Below are positions 34,733-44,700 of a stretch of DNA of 64,000 nt, in pieces (within the stretch, counting starts at the first letter, position 1; each line of letters starts with the position of its first letter). The stretch is taken from positions 143,138 to 207,137 of the forward strand of contig JAEUVJ010000061.1 in NCBI GenBank assembly GCA_016787085.1, written 5' to 3'. Made by a program: the position numbers and the translations under genes. This DNA is from Chitinophagaceae bacterium. GTDB lineage: Bacteria; Bacteroidota; Bacteroidia; Chitinophagales; Chitinophagaceae. The notes under the pieces are model-generated. The model was not told the origin of the DNA, did no database searches, and saw only the letters and a program-made list of their open reading frames with translations.

Positions 34733-35560
34733 ATGAAACATGCCTGTTTAGTAATAAGTATTCTTATTGTTATTGCTGTCAATGGCCAGGAACTATATGT
34801 ATTTTCCGATCCTGCTTCCAACATACCAGCCCGGTCCATCAGCGTAAAAATCAGTGGCCAGTTCATGGGTCCGCAGACCTGGCATGACCAGCGGATGCAG
34901 CGGTATGTATCCGAAGTAATGCTTGGCCTGAGCAAAAAATGGATGCTGCGCACCGGAGTAACATTTGGCGATATGCATACCTCCAATTTTGCCTGGGAAT
35001 CAACGTATGCATACTTGAAATATCGTTTCTTATCAAAAGATGATGTGCATAAGCATTTCCGCATGGCGGTATTTGCGGATGGCTCTTACACCCGTGTCCC
35101 TTTTCATAATGATGAGATCACGTTGCAGGGCGATAAGAGCGGTGTACAGCTTGGGCTGATCGCTACCCAGTTGTGGAATAAACTGGCGGTGTCCGGTACT
35201 GTCAGTCATACGCAGGTGCTGGACAAATCACGAAATAGTAAGAATGTGATCTATGTGCCTTCCCGTGTTTACCAGGCCATGAATTATTCGTTGTCTGCCG
35301 GCTACCTTGTGTTGCCCAGGGAGTACACAGACTATAAGCAAACCAACCTGAACCTCTATGCTGAACTGCTGGCACAGCAATCGTTAGAGGCGGACCGGAA
35401 GGTGTATTATATTGACCTGGCCCCCGCGGTCCAGCTGATCTTCAATAGTAATATGAAGCTGAACCTGGGTTACCGGTTTCAACTCGGCGGCAATATGCAG
35501 CGAATGGCTAACGCAAGCTGGTTCATCAGTTTAGAGCGTACCTTTCTCAATGCCCTTTAG
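34733..35560 (+). CDS. Predicted outer-membrane protein of the metal cluster
   Basis: 275 residues. A signal peptide (MKHACLVISILIVIAVNGQ) is followed by many short amphipathic strands with aromatic ends (ISGQFMGPQTWHDQRMQRY, LGLSKKWMLRTGVTFGD, YAYLKYRFLS) and a C-terminal MKLNLGYRFQLGG and SWFISLERTFL typical of barrels. It starts 13 bases after the TlpA-like gene. I do not recognise a named family; in Bacteroidota such proteins are often encoded next to copper or DUF-type metal genes. Function unknown. Confidence 0.72.
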   Translation: MKHACLVISILIVIAVNGQELYVFSDPASNIPARSISVKISGQFMGPQTWHDQRMQRYVSEVMLGLSKKWMLRTGVTFGDMHTSNFAWESTYAYLKYRFLSKDDVHKHFRMAVFADGSYTRVPFHNDEITLQGDKSGVQLGLIATQLWNKLAVSGTVSHTQVLDKSRNSKNVIYVPSRVYQAMNYSLSAGYLVLPREYTDYKQTNLNLYAELLAQQSLEADRKVYYIDLAPAVQLIFNSNMKLNLGYRFQLGGNMQRMANASWFISLERTFLNAL

Positions 35561-35591
35561 CGAAATTCCCCTTCTTTTGGCCGTCCGTTAT

Positions 35592-35610
35592 AAAAGGGAA
35601 ACCTTTTTTT
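35592..35610 (+). terminator. Weak intrinsic terminator after the outer-membrane protein gene
   Basis: AAAAGG / CCTTTT stem (6 bp) with a GAAA loop followed by Ts. It lies 31 bases after the stop at 35560 and just before the next promoter, so it may end the first half of the metal island. Confidence 0.4.
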
Positions 35611-35639
35611 GGTTGCCACCCACCTAATAATTATATTTG
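35608..35639 (+). promoter_or_regulatory. Canonical Bacteroidota promoter of the second TonB-dependent receptor / feo operon
   Basis: TTTG (35608-35611), 20 bases, then TATATTTG (35632-35639), exact matches in sequence and spacing to the -33/-7 consensus. The expected start of transcription is near 35645. The inverted repeats described in the next entry begin inside the -7 element, so a bound protein there would block initiation. Confidence 0.75.
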
Positions 35640-35679
35640 TCTAAATAAATTTTTAGACAAGACTAAAAATTTATTTAGA
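35637..35679 (+). promoter_or_regulatory. Palindromic operator, probably for a metal-responsive repressor
   Basis: Two overlapping perfect inverted repeats. One has 17-bp arms, 35640-35656 and 35663-35679, separated by ACAAGA (arms contain CTAAATAAATTTTTAG and its complement). The other has 9-bp arms TTGTCTAAA (35637-35645) / TTTAGACAA (35652-35660). Each arm carries CTAAA-N6-TTTAG, a shape resembling DtxR/MntR-type boxes (TTAGnnnnnnCTAA-like). It starts in the -7 box and ends 11 bases before the receptor ATG at 35691. The membrane-bound DtxR-like protein at 38035 is an obvious candidate regulator, unless a soluble one exists elsewhere. Confidence 0.75.
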
Positions 35680-35690
35680 TAGGTAAAAAA

Positions 35691-37970
35691 ATGAGATCAC
35701 TATGGCTAATAGGGTTGTGTATAATGCTGACCGGCAGTCTCCGTGCGCAGCAACGGCATGGCGTGATATTGAATGAAGCAAATGGTGAGCCCGTGCAGGG
35801 GGCTACTATTTCCAAAGCCGGTGCGATCGGAGGAACGATCAGTGATACCAAAGGAAAGTTCATCATTGATAATATACATGATACCCTAACGGTTTCTGCT
35901 ACAGGATTTCTGTCAAGATGGATCATACCGGGCTCAAAAGATCACCTGGTGATCCTGCTTACCCCGTTTGAAAAGGAACTGGATGCAGTAGTCGTGAGCG
36001 GAACGATGCGGCCGGTTAAAAGATCAGAAAGTCCCATTTCTGTGGAAGTATATACCCCGCAATTTTTGAAGAAGAACCCGGCACCTTCGCTGTTTGAGTC
36101 ATTACAGAATGTAAATGGTGTACGTCCGCAACTAAATTGCAGCGTTTGCAATACGGGCGACATTCATATCAACGGCCTGGAGGGCCCTTATACGATGGTA
36201 ACGATTGACGGTATGCCCATCGTTAGCAGCCTTGCTTCTGTGTATGGATTGTTTGGCATCCCGACGCAACTGATCGAAAGAATTGAGATCGTCAAAGGCC
36301 CTGCATCAGGTTTATATGGTTCGGAAGCCATCGGCGGGCTGATCAATATTATTACCAAATCACCTGATAAAGCTCCATTATTCACAGCCAGCTTCATGAC
36401 AACAAGCTGGCTGGAACATAACTTAGACGCCGGAGTAAAATTCAAACTCGGTAAAAAAGCAACTTCATTATTGGGGGTCAATTATTATAATTACCAGCAC
36501 CTGCTTGATAAGAACAACGACCAATTTACGGATGTGACGCTTCAGCATCGCATTTCTTTGTTCAATAAGCTCAGCTTTGCCCGGAAGAATAACAGGGTGG
36601 CTACGTTGGCCGGACGTTATTTTTATGAAGACAGGTGGGGAGGTGATATGCGATGGAATAAAAGCTTCAGGGGTACTGATAGTATTTATGGCGAAAGCAT
36701 TTATACCAGCCGCTGGGAACTGATTGGCAATTACCAATTACCGGTTCAGGAAAAGATGTTCTTCTCCTTTTCTGTCACCGGGCATGATCAGAACTCTTAT
36801 TATGGTGCAACACCCTATATGGGGAGACAAAAAATTGCTTTCAGCCAGTTGAACTGGGATAAGGCTATTGGTACGGATCATAACCTTTTATCCGGTGCCG
36901 TGTTACGGTATAATTATTATGATGATAATTCAACAGCTACAGTGGATACGCTGACCGGGAGGAATAAGGCAGACAACTATATTATCCCTGGCCTTTACCT
37001 GCAGGATGAATGGAAACTAAGTCCGAAACATCTTTTACTGCTGGGACTCCGTTACGATCATCACCTGGTGCATAAAGGCATTTTTACGCCCCGATTTGCC
37101 TGGAAATGGTCGTTAAAGGATAGGCAGGTGTTCCGGCTGAATGCAGGGACAGGGTTTCGTGTGGTGAGTTTATTTACGGAAGAACATGCGGCACTGACAG
37201 GCGCAAGAGCTGTTGAGATCAACGGGTCGCTGAAGCCGGAAAGGAGTTATAATGTGAATTTGAATTATACGAATCATTTTCAATGGCAGGGCGTTTCTTT
37301 AAATATGGATGCATCGGCGTGGTATTCTCATTTTACCAACCAGATCATCCCGGATTATGATACCGATCCCAATAAAATTATTTACAGCAATCTCAATGGC
37401 TACGCTTCATCAAAAGGGGTAACACTCAATCTTGAACTGAACAGCGGTAAACGTTTTAAGAGTCTATTGGGGGTTACGTTGCAGGATGTGCAAAAAGTGG
37501 AAAAAGATCAGCAGGGAAAAGCTGTTCAGCAACAACTGATGCTTACGGAAAAATGGAGCGGCACATGGGCCATTACCTATAGTTTGCCGGCAGCCGGCAT
37601 AACGATTGATTACACAGGTAATATGTACGGACCGATGCGGTTACCTTTACTATCTGATACCGATCCGCGACCGGGAACTTCACCGGTATGGAGCATTCAG
37701 AATATACAGGTGACAAAGCTGGTTAACAAGCATATTGAACTGTTCGGTGGAGTAAAAAATCTGCTGAACTGGACACCTGCGAGGAATACGCCTTTTATCA
37801 TTGCGAGATCTCATGATCCTTTTGATAAAAATGTGGAATACGATGCGGCCGGGAAAGTGATGGCCACAGCGGAAAATCCTTATGCGCTGACATTTGATCC
37901 TTCCTATGTGTATGCCCCCAACCAGGGGATCAGGTTTTTTACAGGGGTAAGATTAACTGTGAAGAAGTAA
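35691..37970 (+). CDS. TonB-dependent receptor, probably for iron or another metal
   Basis: 759 residues. Signal peptide (MRSLWLIGLCIMLTGSLRAQ), a carboxypeptidase-regulatory-like domain (about 23-95, VQGATISKAGAIGGTISDTKGKF), TonB plug (about 100-220, with the paired Cys NCSVCNTGDIHINGLEG and IEIVKGPASGLYGSEAIGG), then a barrel ending in GIRFFTGVRLTVKK. The plug Cys pair could hold a disulfide or metal. It is transcribed from a clear promoter with a palindromic operator and leads directly into the DtxR-FeoA and feoB genes (64 bases), so iron is the best guess; copper is possible given the flanking genes. Confidence 0.92.
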   Translation: MRSLWLIGLCIMLTGSLRAQQRHGVILNEANGEPVQGATISKAGAIGGTISDTKGKFIIDNIHDTLTVSATGFLSRWIIPGSKDHLVILLTPFEKELDAVVVSGTMRPVKRSESPISVEVYTPQFLKKNPAPSLFESLQNVNGVRPQLNCSVCNTGDIHINGLEGPYTMVTIDGMPIVSSLASVYGLFGIPTQLIERIEIVKGPASGLYGSEAIGGLINIITKSPDKAPLFTASFMTTSWLEHNLDAGVKFKLGKKATSLLGVNYYNYQHLLDKNNDQFTDVTLQHRISLFNKLSFARKNNRVATLAGRYFYEDRWGGDMRWNKSFRGTDSIYGESIYTSRWELIGNYQLPVQEKMFFSFSVTGHDQNSYYGATPYMGRQKIAFSQLNWDKAIGTDHNLLSGAVLRYNYYDDNSTATVDTLTGRNKADNYIIPGLYLQDEWKLSPKHLLLLGLRYDHHLVHKGIFTPRFAWKWSLKDRQVFRLNAGTGFRVVSLFTEEHAALTGARAVEINGSLKPERSYNVNLNYTNHFQWQGVSLNMDASAWYSHFTNQIIPDYDTDPNKIIYSNLNGYASSKGVTLNLELNSGKRFKSLLGVTLQDVQKVEKDQQGKAVQQQLMLTEKWSGTWAITYSLPAAGITIDYTGNMYGPMRLPLLSDTDPRPGTSPVWSIQNIQVTKLVNKHIELFGGVKNLLNWTPARNTPFIIARSHDPFDKNVEYDAAGKVMATAENPYALTFDPSYVYAPNQGIRFFTGVRLTVKK

Positions 37971-38034
37971 GCTATTTCTGAGCTATGTAAAAAGTTTGGA
38001 CTAATATTATACTATTGAAAAGGTGAATTAAAAA

Positions 38035-39054
38035 ATGCAGCCCGGCTTATTATTATTGATAGGATTATTGGTATTGCTGGTCCTTGCCTGGGTCTTCTGG
38101 CCGGAGAAGGGCCTTCTTTCGTTGCTGGCCAGGGCACGAATGAATACTTTGAAAGTGCAGATGGAGGATGCATTGAAATTCTTATTCGACTGTGAATACA
38201 AGAACCTTCCCTGCGGGTTACATACGGTGGCAGGCAACCTGCATATTTCATCTAACAGAACAGCAGCTATACTTGACCGGCTGCAGGATATGGGGTTAAT
38301 CGCATCACAGGGCGAGTCCTTTCAATTAACTGATGCGGGAAGGTCTTATGCGCTTCGGGTTATCAGGGTGCATCGTATCTGGGAAAAGTACCTGGCAGAT
38401 GAAACGGGTATTGAGGAAACGAAATGGCATGTTGTGGCCGATCTGAAAGAGCATCAGCTTTCATCAGAGGCAGTTGATAAGCTGGCCGGGCTTATCGGTA
38501 ATCCTGTCTTTGACCCTCATGGTGATCCGATCCCTTCTGCCAGCGGCGACCTGCCCCTGCATAAAGGGAGTCATTTATCATCTTTAAAAGAAGGTGATAT
38601 CGGCCGGATCATTCATATAGAAGATGAGCCCGGTTATGTATATGAGCAACTGGTGGCACTTGGCCTTTACCCGGGCATGCAGGTGTATGTGATGGATGTA
38701 TCGGACGGGAAGATCACTTTTGCAGCCGAAGGAGAAGAGCATATTCTTACACCATTGTTCGCTTCGGCTATAACGGTGGAATTAATACCAGAGTCAAAAC
38801 CCATTGATCAAAAGCATGCGTTGTTATCCTCTCTGCAAATAGGGGAGAAAGCAGAAGTAGTGGGTATATCACCCCATTGCCGGGGGCAGCAACGGAGAAG
38901 ATTGCTCGATCTCGGGATCGTACCCGGCACGGTCGTTACTGCAGAGATCAAAAGTGCTTCCGGAGACCCTGTCGGCTATCGTATTATGGGAGCGACCATT
39001 GGCATAAGAAAGAAGCAGGCGGATTATATTTTTATAAATAAAAGCATTGCATAG
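38035..39054 (+). CDS. Membrane-anchored DtxR-type regulator fused to two FeoA (SH3-like) domains
   Basis: 339 residues. One N-terminal transmembrane helix (about 3-22, LLLLIGLLVLLVLAWVFW). Then a DtxR-like winged helix (about 40-100, NLHISSNRTAAILDRLQDMGLI) and metal-binding/dimerisation region (VHRIWEKYL, then HVVADLKEH and the family signature NPVFDPHGDPIP, about 112-170). Two FeoA domains follow (about 185-255 and 262-338; LYPGMQVYV and LGIVPGTVV). FeoA domains modulate FeoB. A membrane tether on a DNA-binding metal sensor is unusual. It may sense Fe2+/Mn2+ and act on the 35.64-kb operator, or act only at FeoB. feoB starts 2 bases after its stop. Confidence 0.85.
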   Translation: MQPGLLLLIGLLVLLVLAWVFWPEKGLLSLLARARMNTLKVQMEDALKFLFDCEYKNLPCGLHTVAGNLHISSNRTAAILDRLQDMGLIASQGESFQLTDAGRSYALRVIRVHRIWEKYLADETGIEETKWHVVADLKEHQLSSEAVDKLAGLIGNPVFDPHGDPIPSASGDLPLHKGSHLSSLKEGDIGRIIHIEDEPGYVYEQLVALGLYPGMQVYVMDVSDGKITFAAEGEEHILTPLFASAITVELIPESKPIDQKHALLSSLQIGEKAEVVGISPHCRGQQRRRLLDLGIVPGTVVTAEIKSASGDPVGYRIMGATIGIRKKQADYIFINKSIA

Positions 39055-39056
39055 AC

Positions 39057-39848
39057 ATGAGTGATCAGCATAATTGTGAGAATTGTCCTGTGCATCATAA
39101 GGAAAATCTTATCCGTCTCGGTATTGCGATGGATAAAGTGGATTATGTTATTGCATTGGCCGGTAATCCCAATACCGGGAAGAGTACTGTGTTCAATAAT
39201 CTCACCGGTTTAAGACAGCATACAGGTAATTGGCCCGGTAAAACAGTAACAAGAGCAGAAGGGGGATTTTCTTATAACGATAAACGATATAAAGTAGTTG
39301 ATCTGCCGGGTACGTATTCGTTGCTGTCAACCAGTACAGATGAAGAAGTGGCGAGAAATTTTATTTTGTTTGGCCGCCCCGATGTGACACTGATCGTGGC
39401 TGACGCTACCAGGCTGGAAAGAAACCTGAACCTTGTTTTGCAGGTATTGGAGATCACCGACAGGGCTGTGCTTTGTTTGAATTTAATGGACGAAGCAAAG
39501 CGAAATCATATTGAGATTGATGAACGAACCTTGTCAAAAGAATTAGGCATACCTGTAATACCCGCTGCGGCAAGACAAAAAGAAGGGATGATGGAATTGC
39601 TCGCTGCAGTGGAACAAGTGGCTTCAGGAAAATATATTTGCCGGCCACATCGTATTAAAAGCCGTTCGGCCAAACTCAACCATGCGATTGATAGTTTGGT
39701 AGAAAAACTAAAAGTACAATTTCCCGGATTGCCTAACCTGAACTGGGTAGCCCTGCGATTGCTGGAAGGTGACCAGGGGATGATTGATGCAGTGAGCTCC
39801 GGCGAACTGGGAGCATTAAGCCCTGCTGCATTGTCAGTAGGTGCATAG
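39057..39848 (+). CDS. feoB: FeoB N-terminal GTPase domain as a separate protein
   Basis: 263 residues. The N-terminus has C7, C10, H13 and H14 (NCENCPVHH), a possible metal site. G-protein motifs: G1 GNPNTGKST (36-44), a switch-I TxxRxxG-like segment, G3 DLPGTYSL (82-89), G4 NLMDEA (142-147), then ITVIPAAARQKEG-like G5 (IPVIPAAARQKEGM). A helical region ends at a stop after ALSVGA. Normally this domain is covalently followed by the permease; here the permease is a separate gene 16 bases downstream in another frame. It should hydrolyse GTP to gate Fe2+ uptake at the inner membrane. Confidence 0.9.
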   Translation: MSDQHNCENCPVHHKENLIRLGIAMDKVDYVIALAGNPNTGKSTVFNNLTGLRQHTGNWPGKTVTRAEGGFSYNDKRYKVVDLPGTYSLLSTSTDEEVARNFILFGRPDVTLIVADATRLERNLNLVLQVLEITDRAVLCLNLMDEAKRNHIEIDERTLSKELGIPVIPAAARQKEGMMELLAAVEQVASGKYICRPHRIKSRSAKLNHAIDSLVEKLKVQFPGLPNLNWVALRLLEGDQGMIDAVSSGELGALSPAALSVGA

Positions 39849-39864
39849 AAAAAATTGATTGGTC

Positions 39865-41298
39865 ATGGAGAAGAAAGAGAAAACATCATCAGAAGAGATA
39901 TTATCACTGGCCAATTCCCTGCGTTGGGAACTTGGGGTGAACCTTCATGATACGGTCACTGAATCTATTTATGAAGGGGCTTCACGTATAGCTAAGAAAA
40001 CGGTAAAGGCAGAGAATGAAAAATCGCCTTACAGTTTTGATATGAAGATGGATAAGATAGTAACAAGCCGCTGGCTTGGATTCCCTGTCATGTTTCTGTT
40101 GCTGGCGGTTGTTTTCTGGGTTACGGTAGCCGGGGCCAATGTTCCTTCAGGATGGCTGGCTTCTTTGCTGATCGATACGCTTCAGCCTATTTTAAAAAAT
40201 GGGGCCAACTCAATAGGGTTACCCTGGTGGTTAAGCGGCGTGCTGATTGATGGGGCCTATCTTTCCGTAGCATGGGTAGTTTCAGTGATGCTGCCGCCGA
40301 TGGCGATCTTTTTCCCGCTATTTACTTTACTGGAGGATTTTGGTTATCTGCCACGGGTGGCATTTAATATGGATAATTTGTTTCGTAAAGCCGGAGCACA
40401 CGGCAAGCAGGCGCTGACGATGAGTATGGGATTTGGGTGCAATGCCGCCGGTGTGGTGGCCACAAGAGTGATAGACAGCCCGAGGGAAAGACTGATCGCT
40501 ATCATCACCAACAATTTCTCCTTATGCAATGGGCGATGGCCTACACAAATTTTAATAGCCACTATATTTATTGGCGGATTGGTTTCATCACAATGGGCCG
40601 GTGTTGTCTCAGCCGGAGCAGTGGTAGGTATTGCTGTATTGGGGATATTCTTCAGTCTCGTGGTTTCATGGGCGTTGAGCAGGTCCGTCTTAAAAGGCGA
40701 AGCTTCTGCCTTTAGCCTGGAATTACCTCCTTATCGTCCGCCGCGGATATTGCAAACACTTTACACCTCGCTTATTGACCGGACCATTTTTGTTTTGTGG
40801 CGGGCTATTGTGTTTGCATTGCCTGCCGGCGTTTTGATCTGGTTGGTGGCAAACATTCATATTGGCAGTTTAAGTTTAGCGGAGCATTTTATCAACTGGT
40901 CCGATCCGTTTGCCATATTATTTGGTTTGAATGGGGTGATCCTGCTCGCCTATATCATTGCTATTCCCGCCAATGAAATTGTGATACCAACCATATTGAT
41001 GCTGACGGTTATCAGTTCGGGTATAGCCGGGGTGGGTGCAGGTAGTGGAGTAATGTTTGAACTTGATTCCATTGCTGATACGGAAAAAGTATTGAGAGCA
41101 GGAGGATGGACCTTACTCACCGGGATCAACCTGATGCTTTTTAGTTTGCTGCATAATCCCTGCTCCACTACTATTTATACAATTTACAAGGAGACAAAAA
41201 GCGTGAAGTGGACGCTGGTGTCCACCTTTCTGCCTATCATTATGGGATTTGCCATTTGCTTTTTCACCACCCAGTTATGGCGCCTGTTTATGAAATAA
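39865..41298 (+). CDS. feoB: FeoB permease (gate) domain as a separate protein
   Basis: 477 residues from the ATG at 39865; a TTG two codons earlier is possible. The N-terminal 60 residues are a soluble helical linker, then MDKIVTSRWLGFPVMFLLLA opens the membrane part. GVLIDGAYLSVAWVV, FTLLEDFGYLPRVAFNMDNL and GFGCNAAGVVATRVIDSPRERL are the FeoB core motifs, including the conserved Cys of GFGCN. About 8-9 transmembrane helices in two Gate repeats. It is the Fe2+ channel half of a split FeoB. The two halves are in different frames (remainders 0 and 1), so this is not a simple nonsense mutation. Confidence 0.9.
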   Translation: MEKKEKTSSEEILSLANSLRWELGVNLHDTVTESIYEGASRIAKKTVKAENEKSPYSFDMKMDKIVTSRWLGFPVMFLLLAVVFWVTVAGANVPSGWLASLLIDTLQPILKNGANSIGLPWWLSGVLIDGAYLSVAWVVSVMLPPMAIFFPLFTLLEDFGYLPRVAFNMDNLFRKAGAHGKQALTMSMGFGCNAAGVVATRVIDSPRERLIAIITNNFSLCNGRWPTQILIATIFIGGLVSSQWAGVVSAGAVVGIAVLGIFFSLVVSWALSRSVLKGEASAFSLELPPYRPPRILQTLYTSLIDRTIFVLWRAIVFALPAGVLIWLVANIHIGSLSLAEHFINWSDPFAILFGLNGVILLAYIIAIPANEIVIPTILMLTVISSGIAGVGAGSGVMFELDSIADTEKVLRAGGWTLLTGINLMLFSLLHNPCSTTIYTIYKETKSVKWTLVSTFLPIIMGFAICFFTTQLWRLFMK

Positions 41299-41340
41299 AG
41301 GCCCGTGTATTTTGAATAGTATGAATAAGAGATGGTTTTG

Positions 41341-41348
41341 TATCTTTA
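41341..41348 (+). promoter_or_regulatory. Candidate -7 box (TATCTTTA) four bases before a GTG start
   Basis: TATCTTTA, one mismatch from TAnnTTTG, then AACC, then GTG at 41353. A TTTG lies further upstream (41311-41314) but 26 bases away, outside the usual spacing. The gap between feoB (41298) and this gene is 54 bases. Confidence 0.35.
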
Positions 41349-41352
41349 AACC

Positions 41353-41736
41353 GTGAAACGCTTAGCCGGCATATTCCTTGTTTCTGTTTACATGTTCTCT
41401 TTTGCAGAGTTGCATAACCTGCTGAAGATACCTGTGCTCTTCGAGCATTTTAAAGAGCATCGCCAACTGGCACCGGGTATCAGTTTCTGGTCTTTTATCA
41501 AGTTGCATTACCTAGACCCTATCGTGGTGGATGATGATTACCAAAGAGACCAGCAATTACCTTTCCGCGATACAGATTGCTGTGTAATGACAGCGACAAG
41601 TGTCTGTGAATGCCTGCAGCTGACCGTTGAGATAGAAAAACCGGCAGAGATCGCTACGGAGTTTCATTTGTTTAATGAGATCAATAAGCCACGGTTCATT
41701 TCCTTTGATATTTTCCAGCCTCCCCGTTGTGCCTGA
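41353..41736 (+). CDS. Small exported protein preceding the CusA-TolC fusion, unknown function
   Basis: 127 residues, GTG start at 41353. A hydrophobic N-terminus (IFLVSVYMFSFA) is followed by LHNLLKIPVLFEHFKEHRQL, then FIKLHYLDPIVVDDDYQRDQQLPF, CC at about 77-78 (DTDCCVMTATSVCECL) and a C-terminal QPPRC. Sequences of this type sit next to cusA/czcA genes in several Bacteroidota, so a metal-linked periplasmic role is plausible. I do not know a named family. It starts 54 bases after feoB permease and ends 42 bases before the pump. Confidence 0.65.
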   Translation: MKRLAGIFLVSVYMFSFAELHNLLKIPVLFEHFKEHRQLAPGISFWSFIKLHYLDPIVVDDDYQRDQQLPFRDTDCCVMTATSVCECLQLTVEIEKPAEIATEFHLFNEINKPRFISFDIFQPPRCA

Positions 41737-41778
41737 TACGATATGAACCTACTTTTTTAAAGGCACAAAAATATTTAC

Positions 41779-44700
41779 ATGCTGCATGCAATTATTCGCT
41801 TTTCCGTCAGGAATAAGCTGATCGTTATATTATTGACACTCGGATTGATAATATGGGGCAGTATTTCATTTACCAAACTTCCCGTAGATGCAGTCCCTGA
41901 CATCACAGATAACCAGGTGCTGGTGATCACCACCTCACCGTCATTGGCGGCCCCGGAAGTAGAACGGCTTATTACCTTTCCAATCGAACAGGCCACGGCC
42001 AATATTCCGGGCATTAAAGAAAGCCGCTCATTTTCCAGATTTGGATTATCACTGGTAACATTGGTCTTTTCTGACAAAACCGATCTTTACTGGGCCCGTC
42101 AACAGGTATTCGAACGATTACAACAGGTAAAAAGCCAGATACCTGCTGATGCGGGTATCCCTGAAATGGCGCCTGTCACTACCGGTTTGGGAGAAATATT
42201 TCAATATGCTGTAAAACCCAAAAAAGGGTACGAAGGAAAATATACACCGGAAGAATTAAGGACGGTCCAGGATTGGATAGTCCGTCGCCAACTGCTTGGT
42301 GTGCCCGGCGTGGCTGATGTCAGCAGCTTTGGAGGGTATCTGAAACAGTATGAAGTAGCGGTTAACAGCGACCGGCTGCAAAGTATGAATGTTACAATTA
42401 CTGACGTATTTCATGCCTTACAGCAGAATAATGAAAATACAGGAGGCGCCTATATTGAAAAAGGCCCTTCCGTATTGTATATACGAAGTGAAGGCCTGAG
42501 CAGGACCATTGCCGACATCGAAAAGATATTTGTCAAACACACATCCGAAGGTATCCCTGTTTACATCGGTAATGTTGCAGAAGTGAGAACAGGCCATGCT
42601 GTCAGATACGGGGCCATGTGTTTTAATGATGAAGGCGAAGTAGCCGGTGCCGTCGTCATGATGCTGAAGGGAGAAAACTCTTCCCGTGTTATCAGGCTGA
42701 TAAAAGAGAAAGTAAAACAAATTGAAAAAACATTGCCGGATGGCGTGACGATTGAACCTTTTCTCGACCGTACCAAAATGGTGAATAATGCCATCAGTAC
42801 GGTCAGGAGGAACTTACTGGAGGGCGCATTGATCGTAGTATTTATACTGGTATTATTTCTTGGCAATTTGAGAGCGGGACTGGTAGTTGCTTCCGTTATC
42901 CCTCTCTCCATGCTGTTTGCTGTCATCATGATGAATCTCTTTGGTGTTTCAGGCAACCTGATGAGCCTTGGAGCCCTTGATTTCGGGCTGATCGTTGATG
43001 GGGCTGTCATCATCGTAGAAGCCGTCCTGCATCGCCTGTCTCATAGCCGCCCTGCAGGTAACCATCCACCGCTTTTATCACTTGCCGAAATGAATGCTGA
43101 GGTAGAACATGCTGCAGGTAAAATGATGAACTCAGCGGTATTCGGTCAGATCATTATCCTGATCGTTTACCTCCCAATCCTGACACTCGTAGGGATTGAA
43201 GGAAAGATGTTCAAGCCAATGGCACAAACGGTCTCATTTGCGCTGATCGGGGCATTTATCCTATCCCTTACTTACGTACCAATGATCTCGTCATGGTTAC
43301 TTAGCAGGAAAATAACCCATCAAAAGAATTTTTCCGACAGGATGATGACACTGTTCCACAAACTGTACAAACCTGTTCTGGTAAAGGGACTGGCGTTCCC
43401 TAAAATCATTATCACATTGTCGCTGTTGCTATTCATTGGCTCTGTCATTATCCTTACCCGGCTGGGTGGTGAATTCATCCCTAAACTGGAAGAAGGGGAT
43501 TTTGCAGTTGATACACGTACGATGACAGGCAGCTCACTGACTGAAACGATCAGGGCTACGCAGAAGACAGCAGGCCTGCTAAAGAGCCGCTTCCCCGAGG
43601 TAGAAAAAGTAGTGACCAAGATCGGATCAGGCGAGATTCCTACTGACCCCATGCCGATAGAAGCATCGGACATGATGGTGATCCTGAAAGACAAAAGTAA
43701 ATGGACCTCGGCCAGAACCTTTGATGAACTGGCTAATAAAATGAGTAAGGTAATATCAGAAGTACCCGGCGTGACGGCAGGATTTCAGTACCCGGTACAG
43801 ATGCGCTTTAACGAACTGATGACCGGGGCCAGACAAGATGTGGTCTGCAAAATATTTGGTGAAGACCTGGATACCCTCGCACAATATGCAGGCCGTCTGG
43901 GAGAAATTGTGAAAACAGTTTACGGAGCCAGAGACCTTTATATAGAAACAATCACCGGTCTTCCGCAAATAGTGATAGAATACCACCGCGATGCCATTGC
44001 GAGATACCAACTGACGATTGCAGAAGTAAACCGGGCTATCAGGACCGCTTTTGCAGGCGAAAGCGCAGGAATGATCTACGAGAATGAAAGACGTTTTGAA
44101 CTGGTGGTAAGGCTGTCAGAACAATCCAGGAAAGATATAACTGATGTGCAGAACCTGCTTATTGCTACACCCGCCGGAATGCAGGTACCCTTGTACCAGG
44201 TGGCATCGGTAGAAGTGAAAGAAGGCCCCAGCCAGATCCAGCGGGAAGATGCAAAGCGAAGAATAGTTGTCGGATTCAATGTAAGAGGCAGGGACGTGCA
44301 AAGCATGGTGAATGAGCTGAGCAAAAAAGCAGAAGAGCAATTGCGGCTACCAGCGGGATATTATGTAACATACGGCGGACAGTTTGAAAACCTTGTAGAA
44401 GCCAGACAGCGGTTATCCGTCGCTGTACCAGCAGCCTTGTTACTCATATTGGTGATGCTTTACTTCGCTTTTGGTTCATTGAAATACGGGCTGCTGATCT
44501 TTTCAGCTATTCCGTTATCAGCTATCGGTGGTGTATTCGCTCTTTGGACAAGGGGAATGCCTTTCAGTATTTCGGCGGGGGTAGGTTTTATTGCTTTGTT
44601 TGGTGTGGCTGTATTGAACGGTATCGTACTGATTGCCGAATTCAACCGGCTAAAGCACCAGCGTTTACATGATGTCAAATACATTATTATGGAAGGAACA

